From Manis javanica (Eukaryota > Chordata > Mammalia > Pholidota > Manidae), in NCBI RefSeq assembly GCF_040802235.1, contig NC_133167.1:96892001-96956000 (forward strand): a stretch of DNA of 64,000 nt. Direction: 5' to 3'. Shown piece by piece: positions 46,921 through 59,089 of the stretch. The notes under the pieces are model-generated. The model did not search any database. It was given only the letters and a program-made list of their open reading frames with translations, and was not told the origin of the DNA. Each line of letters begins with the position of its first letter. The stretch's first letter is position 1. Position numbers and translations under genes: made by a program.

Positions 46921-47440
46921 TGCTTCTCCAGCTTCTAGTCATCTTGTTGGTAAATTCCTCATGCAAGTCTAACTTCCAGAACGCAAACAGAAAAACAGCA
47001 CAATTATAATGAGTAGGTCATTGGCAAAGACAAAAATCACAAAAAAGTCGTGAAAATGTCAATGATCTAATGAGGAATAAAACGCATCTCAGCAGATACT
47101 GTGCAGCTGTCAGTGTGGAAGTGTTGACGCCGAAAATACTTGACTCCACCTATTCCTGCGAACAAGGCTATAAGCTTCTAGCTGGCAATGAAATTGAGAA
47201 ATGAGTTCAAGGGCAAAGAGCTGCGTCGAGTAAATGACACGACAAGGAACTGGATTCAGAGCAGCTTGCTGTCATGCAAAACAAATAAAAAGACAGTTCT
47301 TTGAGAATTGCATCAGGCATAAAACTGCATGTGCCACAAACTACAACAAAAAGACACAATCACAGCAACAAAATACCTCCACGTGGATCTTTAAAAATAA
47401 GAGACAAAGGATTGAGATAGCAGTGTTTTATGACTGACTT
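46921..47440. promoter_or_regulatory. Candidate conserved noncoding element
   Basis: Free of recognisable repeats, with retained CpGs in an AT-rich setting and clustered homeobox-like (caattataatgag), TALE-like (ctgtca) and E-box-like (cagctg) motifs. Whether it is conserved or active is inference from appearance alone. Confidence 0.25.
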
Positions 47441-50400
47441 CAGTAAACTCAGACCCACTATCATTTCCTCAGTTATCAATATAATAAGTTATAAGTATCT
47501 CCAATGAGCTATTGAAATTGAAATGTATTTTTCTGGACGATTTAGACTAGTAGTTTCTCGACTTGAGCTTCTAAATTTTGAATAATAATTCAGTTCTTAT
47601 CTTTATCCTTTATTATCCTGAAGAAAGAACTTTAACTCATATTAGATTTGCATGGATTCCCAGTAATTTTACAAAAATGAATATTTGTCTTTCATTCAAA
47701 CTATACATAAGTTCTTACTACAGAACAGGTATTGTTTGTTTTTGTTACAAAGCAAAAAAACAGTATCTTTTGCTGCTTAGAGTCTAGTTCACTGATAGAC
47801 ATAAGTAAAGAAGGACATTTTGGTGGTGGTGCTGTGATAGGAAACTCAGAGTACTTTGTTGAAAGCAGGGATCAGGGTAGACTAAATTAGCCTTGGAATG
47901 AAGGAGAAGCATTTTGAAAAATGTTACGTCTAAGCAGAGTTCTGTTAGGGAGTGCCAGAGAAAAGAGAGGCAGCAGACAGAAGCCAGATAGGAACTATCT
48001 CTTCGTGAGGCATGATCAATTCAATTTCCTTTTCTTTATGGGGGTAACCCTGGACTAGATTATCTCTATGGTCCGATTCAACCTAACATTTTAGGATTTT
48101 CTCTCAAAATTTCAAGGTAAAATTTAATTGAAAAATAGAATGAAGTAATTTTGCTTTTAGACCAATTTTCACAAACCTCATTCTTCCAATTACTTAAATT
48201 TTCCTTCCCTTCAAATCAGAGCTTTCAAAAATCAAATACTGATATTTAAATACCAGATACTGATACATTATCAAAACAAATATATAGCTAAAGGTATTTT
48301 TATATATATGTGAACTTCCAACTTTTAACTTCTCAACAAAGCACAGTATTTCTGTAGATGCATGTCCCCATTAATATCTAAATGCTACATAAAATTTATG
48401 ATTCACTCTAACATTGTAACATGTAAGTCCACTCTTCCAGAATATGTAAAGTATCTCCCAAAGCATGATGTTTTTTACTAATATCAGATTAAAACTCGAC
48501 TGAATTTCAGTACCAAGCTGTATAGTGGTCGGTTACCACCTTTCAGACATCCCTCCCAAATTTCTAGTTTCACATTTCTAACTGCCTATTGGTCTCTTCT
48601 ATTTGGATGTCATATCCGCCCTTCATAATGATCAGGAAAAATTTAGAAGAAAAATTAATTTTAATCTACAAACTGGAAATTAAAACAAAGGAGCATTCAC
48701 AGCATGTTCTGAAATTCATTTTTCATTTGTTTCGACTTTTAAAAGACTTAAAGTGATGACTCAGTCTTATTAGTTGAACTTTCAGCTCTTCCTTCTTCTT
48801 CATTTGGTTTGTTTTCTATTTGAGAAAGCACCTTGTTTGGATAATGATCTCGAGTTTCCTGTATTGGTTTCATCACTGTTGGTTGTTCCTCTTTTTTAAA
48901 AATTCACTTTAGGGACAAACTTTTCTCCGGCACTTAGATGTTTAGTAAGTCAGTCAGTGTAATTACTATATTTAGCCAAAGTCAAGTGTTCAGTGATTAA
49001 TTCTAGATATCATAGAACACAGGCCTCCATGACATAGATTTTGATCAAAGCATATGCCCTGAAATAAATACTACACACGGTAAAATCCTAATCAAACATG
49101 GTTTCCTTGTACAACACTGGAAGGATGCAGAACAGGCCTCCTTAATCTGGAATACTTTGTTTAAGGAGCCCCATGCACCTGCATGATTCTGTTTAGAGGA
49201 GCTCATTTAGTGGTTTCTATAAAGTCTTATCATCAAGTGAAAGGTTCACTTCATTTCCCTTGATGTGGTAGTCTGGGGTTTAGAGGTGCCCGAACATAGA
49301 TTTGAGACAATCTTGAAAAAATTGCAATCCTTTCCAAAGGGCATGAGTTTTGATATGCTTCAGTTGCCAAGGAATTTATGAACACCAATATTTTCAGACT
49401 TTTTGTTGTTAGCTCAATCTCTAGTGGTTGAGGCAAACTGATTTATTTTAACAGAAGAATATATTGTATAGTGACCTAAATCACTTGGTTATTACTTTGG
49501 CTTAAGAATGACTACCTTCCTGTGGGCAAAACATAAAATTTTAAGTTGACTAAGCTAAGTATTACTTAGATGTATTATACAGTGGAAATAATACATTTTA
49601 ATCCAACTTAAAAATTAAACATTAGCATAAAGCAAGACCTTATTACCTGGCAATGTCAAATGAGAGCTGGTTCCTGTTGGGACTCAGCTGTTAAACACAC
49701 GTTGCAACTGGGGAACTTCAAACACAGCTCAAGAGAAGTCTGTACCTGGTTTTGGATAGTTGATTGTTCCCATCCAGACCTGGGATGATTCCTTAAGTCC
49801 AAGTCTTTGAACAAATATAATTAATTAGCAAGAGTAAAATAATTCCATAAGTAATATTATGTATGTAGGTTGATTGAACTGAGCCTATGCCTTACAGGAA
49901 GGGAGCGGGCTTGTTAGCCTCTCTTTTGACTAAAGGATGGGTACATTGATTTTGCTGTATGTGGCTAAAGGTAAATTCTTAATTCTGATCTTTCTTTGAC
50001 TTAGACTTATGTCCTCCTCATACTGTTTCCTTCTCATGTCAAACACCGGTCTTCAAGAGCTCCCAGACTGTCTAATGGATATGGTAATCTCTAAGTACCT
50101 GCTAGTAATGTGCTGGAGCCAGCTTGCAGTAGCTCAATAGAGCAGATTGTTAAATTTCCAGGAACTGAGTGAGCCAGTTGTTAGAGATATTTTTAAACAT
50201 TAAATAATATAAATGTACAATTAGACACGTTATATTAAAATCAAAGGTAACAAGTAATAAATCCTCATTCCTTCCCTATTATTTTCCTATACCTATTATG
50301 TCTTATGTATATACTTAGTGATAATTCTATACAGTGACATACTGTTGTGCATCTTTTCACAGCTCTGCAATCAGTAATGTCATGTTGGCAGCTTCACAGC

Positions 50401-50945
50401 AGCCATGATGGGAATATTTACATGATAGAAATCTGAAAATTCTACAGATCAGGAATCCAGCCCCTTCTTTTCCAGAACCAGTTGTTAAAACTTTTAAAAG
50501 CACAGCTGTGGTATTGTCTGGCCCACAGGGGCCTCTAAAAGAAGCTGTTCTATTTTCCAGAAAGTGATCCTCCATATGACTCCACTTCTTTCATCCAGGC
50601 CCAGTGACTGGCCTACGAGAAACTAACAAAGGTAGAAAACATCCTTAGGCCAGACCAAGCCAATGCTTTCTGTGGAATCTGAGCTAAGATTCACAGAGAC
50701 CAATGGAATTAGTTACCACATCATGGTCATAGCAGTATGCTAGAAAAAATGACCTTGAACTCTTAGTGGGTACGTGTCTAGAGCTGACTTAGGTACCACA
50801 CCTCGTAAGACCTCAAAGGACCACTTTTCCCTGATTTGATATGATTTTATCCTCATAATGTTTCTGTTATTTCAGCTAATGCAATTTATAGTCTATTCCT
50901 TGCAAAGTAGTATGCCTTAAAAAAAAAACTGTTTTAAATTATCTC
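47441..50945. other. Intergenic, nothing named
   Basis: AT-rich sequence without confident repeats, apart from a possible pseudogene-like frame at 48748-48960, listed separately. Confidence 0.45.
48748..48960 (-). pseudogene. Possible relic of a coding sequence, unidentified
   Basis: Minus-strand translation gives a Glu/Lys/Asn-rich, protein-like reading (for example SAGEKFVPKVNF, later KPIQETRDHYPNK) with two internal stops, ending in TAA at 48748-48750. I do not recognise the parent gene. It may be chance in purine-rich DNA. Confidence 0.2.
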
Positions 50946-51125
50946 AGTTTCTGATTCCGGTATAAAAACCATGTAGATGTAGGGTAGGATATCAGGGTTC
51001 AAGTCTTGATTGTGTGACCCAGTGAAAATTCTTTAACCTGATAGTTTCTCAATTTCCTCATCAGAAAAAATTAAAGGTGTGTACATTTGAATAGTTTTTA
51101 AGCTCTAAGATTCTACAGAGATGCT
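50946..51125 (-). repeat. MIR-like SINE
   Basis: Reversed MIR order: gggttcaagtcttgattgtg, then ctcaatttcctcatcagaaa. Confidence 0.6.
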
Positions 51126-52254
51126 TCAGGCCTGGATATGGGAGTTTAAAGGGAGGCTTTAAATGGACAGGGTTCAGATCCCCACCTGTTTTTAACTAGA
51201 GACACTCTTCAGTTATTTACTTTGTATTTTGAGGTTTTTACATAAGATTTATTTTGACAGTTTCTGCTAAGTATTCCCCATTCCACTAAAAAGAACTTCA
51301 GAAGTTAAAACTGTTCCAGACTAATCTCTCTCTCAATTATTTTTGGTCTGCTATATATTTATAGAATAAATACAAAATGCTTGTATGCATATTAAAGAAA
51401 AATTAAAACATTTGCCAGTTTTTCTGTCCCTACTGTTATTTATAATCTTCTCTTACTGGAGAGTTGCAAGGAAAACATGGTGATCCTACAATGCAACTCA
51501 GCCCGATCTGATAGCAGACTACTTACTCATCAACAAGGCAATTTTTCCTGTGAATTCTGGAACTAGTTTGAAACTTTTGTTTCTGGACCTGGTTTGAATC
51601 TTTTGCTCAGCACAGCATTCTAGGTGAGCAATACCAATCAACTGGAGTTGGCAAAAAATGAAGCTGATTTGCCTCCCTGCTTGGCTTCTGCATGTATGTA
51701 CATGGACTTACCTTATGCTATGCTTGATTTCTCTAATGGTCCCTCTTGGTGCTGAGCTTTCCATCTGTTCTGAAGGCTGCCCTTCTGTTTGGTTATCTTC
51801 CCTTAAAGTAATTTCCCATCCAACACCTGACAGTCTGGGGTTAGAGCCAGAGACAAGGGAATATACTGATTGTACTAGGCCTTACCACCAGACACCTGCT
51901 GGGTCTGTCCATATGGACATTTCACAGGGGAAAATGCTACAAATCAAAGATGAAACAGTAGGTTATTGCTTAAAATAGCAAGCTCCTTTTGGTCTTTCCT
52001 TAGTAAACAAGGAAAATAGCTAATGAGCATCTTCTTAAGGGTTTTCAGGTACTAAAAATGACTTTTGTTAAGATGCTCCTTGGTTAAATCTCCTTAGGCT
52101 TTATCAAGATTATCTTCCTTTATGAGTAGTTTCCAACTCTTCAATCAATTTTTGCTTTTATTTCAACTCTTTACAAGCGGTATACATTCCTTCTAAGCTG
52201 TACAGTTCATACCCAAGCAAGTTTTCTAACAAATAACGCATTAGGAAGAAAATC
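51126..52254. other. Intergenic, nothing recognised
   Basis: No repeat family or exon could be supported. The 106-codon frame at 51658-51978 has no recognised homology. Confidence 0.45.
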
Positions 52255-52860
52255 TATTTTTTAATTTTATTTGAGTTTCTTATTGAAGTATAACATACAT
52301 TAAAAGGATATACAAATTGTAAGTGGACAGCTCTACTAATTGTCAGAGTAAATACACTGTCTAATCAGCATCCAGATCAAGAAACAGAGCATGAACAGAA
52401 ATTGACACCCCTTCTTTCCCCCTTCCAGTCACCATCCTCTACCCAAGAAACTAGTATCATGATTTCTGACACCACATGTGTGTGTGTGTATATATACATA
52501 TACATATATATATAGTTGTTTTTGAACATTGTAACATTGTAAAAGTTAATTCTTTTGTGTCTGCTTTCTTTGACTCAACTTTCTGTTTGTGAAATTCATC
52601 CATGTGATTGCATTTAGTTGTAGTTCAGTAATTTTCATTGCTATATAGCATTCAGTTTTGTGAATATACCACACTTTAAAGAAACAAATCCAGGCCACTG
52701 TTGAGACATATGAATACTTTCTAGTATATCGGCCAATTATATATATTCTTTTATATGTCTTTTGGTGCACATAAGCACTCATTACTGATGAATATTTCAT
52801 CTAAGAGTGAAACTGAGGGGTCAAAGGGTATACATATGGTCAACTCTATGATTTACTACC
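52255..52860 (-). repeat. L1 LINE 3' UTR fragment
   Basis: Reversed L1 3' text: tcttattgaagtataacata, then gtgaaattcatccatgtgat, tatagcattcagttttgtga and gtgaaactgaggggtcaaag. A TG/TA simple run lies at about 52478-52514. Confidence 0.8.
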
Positions 52861-53689
52861 AACCACTTGAGAAAGATTATATTATTTGTTTTGCTGCCCT
52901 AGTGTCTTGATTGCATAATGAATGATCATTATATTACTCTGAGGCTATTCTCCACCAGACAACAGTTTTTAGTAGGCATAGAAGCTTTAATCCCTGTCAG
53001 GCATGACAATGAAATATGACAGGAGACTTTGCAAGTAGCAAGTCTGAGCTGCTATTCCTTGTTTCTCAAATACATAAGATAAGAAGTTCCTGCCACCAGA
53101 TGGAGGACAAAGGCAACAAAAGTTGAACACTGTTAGCAAAGACCTTAGAAATAATGTAAAATCAGAAATTATATAAATCAGACTACACAGATGTAATGGT
53201 CAAAGTGAGATTATTACTGGTCTTGAAGTTAGGTAGTTAAATGTGTACAACTGGCAGCTTGGTTGCTGTCACTGATGAGATGAAGAGAAGTGTCAAGGTC
53301 AAGTCACTGACCTTTGGCCAGGGATCATTCTGGAATTCCTCAAAAAAACAAAAAAACCCAGTGGAAGCCTATTGTTTTAAGGCTTTAAGTCCATCAGGAT
53401 CATGCCAAATTATCATACGTAAGAGGATGGCTTCAAATCACAAAATCACAAAACCATAAATTTTATTCCTGAATCAACCATCTTCCTCGACCATAATCTG
53501 CCTCTGCTCCTTCCTTGCCGACCCCTTGCTGGCCTTCCACTTGCATTAACTGCATTTCCAGATGAGCTGTATAGTTTAACAGCCCCTTTAGCATCTCATG
53601 GGCTATTTTATTTCCATGTTTCATGTTTTGCCTTCCCATCTGGACCTTCTCCCCCCAACTACAATAATCAATTCCCTTTCTCAATTTAA
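52861..53689. other. Intergenic, nothing recognised
   Basis: No named feature seen. Confidence 0.45.
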
Positions 53690-53770
53690 TTAACAGGTAT
53701 TGAGGTCCTACTGTGTGCCAGAAGCTGGGCTGAATACATGTTCTGGCTTCATGGAGCTTAGACACAGCTT
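53690..53770 (-). repeat. L2 LINE fragment
   Basis: The phrase gtcctactgtgtgccagaag and a ggcttcatggagcttagaca block are the reversed L2 end. Confidence 0.65.
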
Positions 53771-56489
53771 AGTTTTGACTAAGTTTGGAAAAGGGCAGGG
53801 TGCAAACTATCATCAGTCTGTCTTTGGGAGTAGGTGATAGTCAAAATAGAAAACAGCCCCTCAGTGCCTTGGGTAACATGGTTTCCATAGCCCTGGACTC
53901 TAGGGAACTGACTTCTAGACTCCTTGTGGCTAGCACTTTGAAGACAAAAAAAAAAAAAAAAAAAAACAAGAAAAGATGGTGACACCACAGAATACCCTTT
54001 ACCCACCACTTTCTTCTTTGATTTTGCCTATTGTCCCCTTAGGAAGACAGTACCAGAGATGGAGACAATTTTTATGACAACTTTCTCAAGGGAGAGGGGG
54101 CTTGATGCAGCCTCACTCTTTGGCTGATAGCCTTCCTGTGTCAGACTGAGTGGCCTTGGGTTGGGGGTGCTTATGTGCCCTGATGTATGGCCTTAAATAT
54201 AATTGCTCCTCTTTCAACAGTCAAGATTCTGGTGCCCTGAGTAAAATATATTTTAATAGGAGTTTGTTAAGACAAGATATTTCTACTTAGGCATGACATG
54301 TTACACTTAATTTTCACACTTTGAAAATGTAAATGTCACTCTTTTATTTTCAACTTAAAAAGTAGTGAAAGGTTAAAATAATTAGGTCACAAGTTGGAAT
54401 TCTAATTGAAAATAATAAAGCAATTATAGGGCAATTGTAGGTTTTGAAAAGAGAAATGATGTGTGAAAAATGCCACCAAGTATCTGTATATAGTTTCCTG
54501 ATATGCTTGGAGCATTTAAGTTAATTAGGACCATAGGTACAGAAGATGATCACCTATTCAATTCTATTATTTCATAGGAAATGGTGGGCTCCCAAATATT
54601 ATAAAATTACACAAGTAAGATGTAGTACAACCAAGAGTCCAGATCTTTTGCTTTGTAGTTTATCACTCTCCTGATAGATATGCTTTCCTAAAATACCATT
54701 TGGCTTGATCTCTGCTGTTGAAAACATTTTTTAAATGCCTCAGGGCATTCTTTTTACTTAGACTGTGAGTGAGTGAACATAAGTTAGTATTTTTTTGAAG
54801 TTGTGGGTTCTCATTGTGTAGTAGGGATATTTTTTGGATATTCTTAATGATCAGTGGACTTGACAAAAAAATTAAGGAAATAGAGCCAACTCTATATTGA
54901 TCTACTAATATCATCTGTAATATTTCAAAAAAAATTCCAAATTCTTAATATCATGGTTTGTTATAACTGTTTCCCTTAAAACTTACACTCAGAAAAATAT
55001 ACAAGTAATAAAGGAATATGGTTGTTTTTATGTTGCTACAGTTACAGAGACTCAACTATGAGAAAAAAACAATAAATATTCTTAGGGAAATTTGGAGGGA
55101 AGGTACAGCGGAGTTAGAATAACTCTCTCATGTAGGAAAACCTTTTATCCAAAGCTCTCTGACTACCTAACAAACCTAAATCCAGCATCTCTCACAGAAG
55201 AATTTGGCTTCTAGTCAGAGAAATGATTTGCAGGGACATATTATTAAAACTAGAGAGACATTATGTACATATCTGAAGTCACCTCAGATGGAGAATTTCT
55301 GTCATTTTCCTTATATGTAATATGATGTTACTCTATTACCTCCCTAATTCTCTTTAAAGCTTTTAATCTAACACTAATAAACATTCATCAGTCTGTTTAA
55401 GAATTCTATTAGGCCATGCTGGAAATTTATGTGAAAATGCGGAAACTGTGTTCAGTTCAAAATAAACAATGCCAGAAGAAGAGCTGTGTTATATATCCAG
55501 AGAATAAATGTTTCTTTTTGAGTACTATACTTTTCCAGAATTCAGAGAGGGCAGGAATTGAAGGAATCTGAGAAAGCAAGGAGCTACCACTGAGTCTTCC
55601 TTCCTATGGCATTGGTTATATAAAACCAACAGACTGAAAGTGAAAGAAATACAGAAATGTCATCCCAATAGATGCATTTTTGTTCAGACATTATGAAGGA
55701 TTTTTATGTTTACCACTTTTATTGGCTTTAGGATAGGTAAATTCTACTAACCTATATTAAAACAAGATGTAACTTAGGGGAATCTCATAGATTATTTATA
55801 AGCAAGGGGTGAGGAATGGGAATAGCAGGATCTGGGCCAGGTAACTTCATTTTGGCCCTTTTTAAAGCCATCGGTCTTCATAAGAATTGTCAGAATCAGT
55901 TGATCTAATGCCCTTGTGACTGCAGCCCAATTGAGACTACTGGGTTTAGTTGTCTACACCCCTAGACCCCGAATAAATTTTAGGGGCTCCTGGCACCATT
56001 ACAGAGTATAGAGACCAAAGCTAGTATAACTCAATTAACCCAAACTGGGGTAGGGGTGGGAAACTGGTAAGAATGTCATATGTACCTTACCATAAAAGTG
56101 ATCCTGACACTGTCACAAATACCAAAACCAAGTGTCAAGAATGAAAACAAAGATGATGCATTTATTATTTATATTAATAGAAACAGCTTCCCCCCAAAAG
56201 TAACCGTATCTTTCAAGACAGTTATTTTGTTGAATTAAGTGACCGTATTACACAGGTATGGTAATGTTTTTAAATACATATATTAACGGTAATTAAAAAA
56301 CAGCACTAGCGTTCCCCATTAAAAGTCCAAAAACTGTCGTTGTGTAGTCAAAACATCTTTTGACTCAATCTGACATCTTAACGACTTGAGCCAAATTTTT
56401 GTTGTGCACGTGAAGAAACAATTGCAAATGATTCACGACCTTGCGTTAGAACATCAGGATACCGTTAGGGTATGTGACTGTCTTGAGGG
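53771..56489. other. Intergenic upstream of MICU3
   Basis: Holds an A-tract of about 20 at 53947-53966 and otherwise unassigned AT-rich DNA up to the MICU3 CpG island. Confidence 0.45.
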
Positions 56490-56899
56490 TCGCTCCCAGT
56501 GATCTGAGACCCACCCCGCAAAGCCGAGGAGACGGGAGCCCGGGCTGCCCCGCACACGAGGGCTCGGCGAGCTCCGCCGCCCTGGCTGCAGCTGCGGTGT
56601 TGGGTTCTCGCGCGGTCAGGTGTCGCCGGGGACAGGCGCAGTTATTTATGACTGTGGGGTTGGGCTGGGAGTGCGTGGCGGAGGAGCAGCCGGGATCCAC
56701 CCCGCCCTGCAGGCTCTTCCCGGCCCGAGACCCCCCGGGCCCCGGCTGCGAGGCTGCCGGGAGGGCACCTCAGGCCCCAGGGTTGCAGGGGTCGTTCTCT
56801 CACAACCGCGAACCTCCGCGCACCGACTTCTCGCGAGGTTTCGGAGCCCCTTCCACCCCGCGCCACCCCCTCCTATCTCTGGTGCGGGCGGCTCCCGCT

Positions 56900-57289
56900 A
56901 TGGCTGCGCTGCGGAGGCTCTTGTGGCCGCCGCCGCGGCTCCCGCCTCCGCGCTCCGCTCACCAGCCCTTCCCCGGGCCGTGGGGGCGGCCTGCGGGGAT
57001 CGCCCCGGGCCCTCCCGGCCGGCCCTTCTCTCGCCGGGAGGAAGAAGAGGGGGCTGTGGCTCAGGCGGCGTGGAGGCGGCGGCGGCGCTGGGGGGAGCTG
57101 AGCATCGCGGCGGCGGCCGGCGGGGGTCTGGTCGGCCTCGTGTGCTACCAGCTGTATGGGGACGCCAAGGTCGACTCCGCGCGGGCGCCGGCCCCCGGGC
57201 GCCCCTTCGAGAGCGCGGCTCCTGAGCCGGAGGACCCACCCCGCGGCCGGGGTCTGCTTCCCATCCCGGTCGCGGCTGCCAAGGAAACG
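56900..57289 (+). CDS. MICU3: Mitochondrial calcium uptake family member 3, coding exon 1 (gene continues past the window)
   Basis: The ATG is at 56900 in a good context (G at -3 and G at +4). One hundred and thirty codons end in ...PIPVAAAKET with the phase-0 donor GTATGT at 57290. The protein starts MAALRRLLWPPPR, an Arg-rich, acid-free leader suited to mitochondrial import. An Arg cluster (AAWRRRRRWGEL, residues 56-67) precedes a hydrophobic stretch (residues 67-83, AAAAGGGLVGLVCYQLYG), then a Pro-rich linker. This matches the human MICU3 (EFHA2) N-terminus as I remember it. MICU3 is a paralogue of MICU1, associated with the MCU uniporter and raising mitochondrial calcium uptake, mainly in nerve and muscle. 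The EF-hands lie in later exons, which were not found before 64000. Confidence 0.93.
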
Positions 57290-57300
57290 GTATGTGCGTG

Positions 57301-57312
57301 AGCGCGTGCGCG
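57301..57312 (-). promoter_or_regulatory. NRF-1-like site at the start of MICU3 intron 1
   Basis: The minus strand reads CGCGCACGCGCT, matching 11 of 12 positions of the NRF-1 consensus YGCGCAYGCGCR (the last base differs). NRF-1 controls many nuclear genes for mitochondrial proteins, so the location is sensible. Binding is inference. Confidence 0.35.
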
Positions 57313-57480
57313 CGCGCCGGCCCGCCCGCAGGTGACGCGCGAGCGTGGGCCAGGTGTTCCACCTGAGCGCGGGCAGGGCCGGTGACAGCGTGCAGGGTAC
57401 GCCTGAGACTGGGCCACAGTGACACCGGACATTGGAGGTTGTCGCGATGTGAGCTCCGCGGATGGGAGAGCCCGTGAGCA

Positions 57481-58669
57481 AGACCTAGACGTTCTAGGCC
57501 GGGCAGCCACTGGCCTGTTCACCCGGGTGCTGGGAGGACATTAAGGATACTGTCATTGATGTGTTAGGGCCTTAAAGGTTGCTGCTCGTACCACCTGTCA
57601 ACCAAAACCCAAAACCAAGGCAAGGCAACAGCAAAAACCGATTCCCAAGCAGTCAAGGGGGTGACAGGCAGAACGTGGAAGGCTGCATCTGTGAGAGATG
57701 GGGACTCCAGTCTGGAGTCGGATGACTTGCGGGGTACAGTGCGCTGGGTCCAGTGGTCTGAGGTCTCAGAAGCTGCTACATTATCGTATGGATAATTAGA
57801 GAGGAAACGTCATAACTCTGTAGCCTCATCATAAGTCAGAAAAAATGAAGATGTCACCAGATTGGAAAAGAAAAAATTGAAAATCTATTCAAAACGAATA
57901 AATTTCTCTTATTTCCCCACCCCATACCCACCCCCAGTTAAAGCCAGGATCTCTAGTGGGGACAACAAGTGAGAACATGGATAGGACTGCAAAAGTAAGA
58001 AGCTGAGTGAAGGTAACTCCTACAGAAGAACTTCAAATGAAAATGTTCAGGTATCATTGTGTAGCTGATCATACATGGTAAAGATGATTATAAGGCTAGA
58101 GTGAATACAGAGGCACCATCCATTTGTCATTTCGGTATGTTTAATAAATAGTCATGTAAACAACTACGAAATCGTTTAGGGAAATTTTCCATGCAAGACT
58201 GGAAGAGTGTGAAGGGCTTAGATGAAAATAATTTAGGAAAGAGGCAGCTCTTCACTTTTTAACTTTAATGACATATACATATCCTTTGTTCTTTGTCCAG
58301 ATGCACAGAGATGATCTGATAAATGCATCAGTTCCTCTGGTGGAGGTTTAATTGCATTTAGATCAGGAAATCTTCGTTATGGACCTTCTAGCAGCAAATC
58401 ATAAATACATAGTATAAAGTATCTTTATATGATGAATACTTAGAATAATAGCAAGTATACCCTCAACTTTCATGCCCCATCCCCCACACAAGTCCCCAAC
58501 ATATGTAGACACATTAAACTTGTATCTTCATTAACCAAGTCAGAAGTTTTAGTCAACCATAGTTGATCTGGGAACCAGTTAGGATTAAGATAAAAATAGT
58601 ATTTCCTTCTTTTTTAAAACTAATTTTACTTTTAAAGTTGAGAGAGAGGATCATGCAGTTTTTTAAAAG
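57481..58669. other. MICU3 intron 1, nothing recognised
   Basis: Beyond the CpG island tail, no repeat or exon could be named. Confidence 0.45.
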
Positions 58670-58865
58670 ACCACACTGAGAAAGCTAGGACTCTAGCTAG
58701 TTAACTTCTACTAGTTGTAGTATTACTTAACTTCCCAATGCCTTTTTCCTCATCCATAAAATGAGGTTAATAGTCTTCCTCATAGAGTTGTGAGAATTAA
58801 ATGAGTTAATAAGTTTAAAACAAAATGATATGGCTAGCATGTAGTAAGTGTTCATTGAATTTGTT
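58670..58865 (-). repeat. MIR SINE in MICU3 intron 1
   Basis: Reversed MIR order with tttcctcatccataaaatga, then gagttgtgagaattaaatga and gtagtaagtgttcattgaat. Confidence 0.75.
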
Positions 58866-59089
58866 TTGTATTTTCTTTTATTCATTTATTTTCTAATTAT
58901 ATATTATCTATTTATGTTATTATTGCTTAGTGTTTATAAAAATTCCTGTACAGTGTTTTGGAAGTCAAATAATACTAAAGTCCTGTGTCTTACCCTTCCC
59001 AAGTTTCCAGTCCTACATTCTGATCCTTATTCCTTTTGTGTTTGACTTTTTAGCCCCCTTTGAAAACTCTTATAGTCTTCTCTTTGTCC

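Larger units (their letters stand above)
56490..57480. promoter_or_regulatory. MICU3: CpG island and promoter of MICU3
   Basis: Dense CpG from about 56500 through exon 1 and about 190 bp into intron 1, against AT-rich flanks. No TATA box was seen at a sensible distance, which fits a CpG-type promoter. A CACGTG E-box lies upstream at 56407-56412. The transcription start is not determined. Confidence 0.8.

Noticed and set aside
56873-57481. Minus-strand frames of 202 and 175 codons over MICU3 exon 1
   Set aside because: Arg/Pro/Ala-rich shadows of a CpG island opposite a well-matched coding exon.
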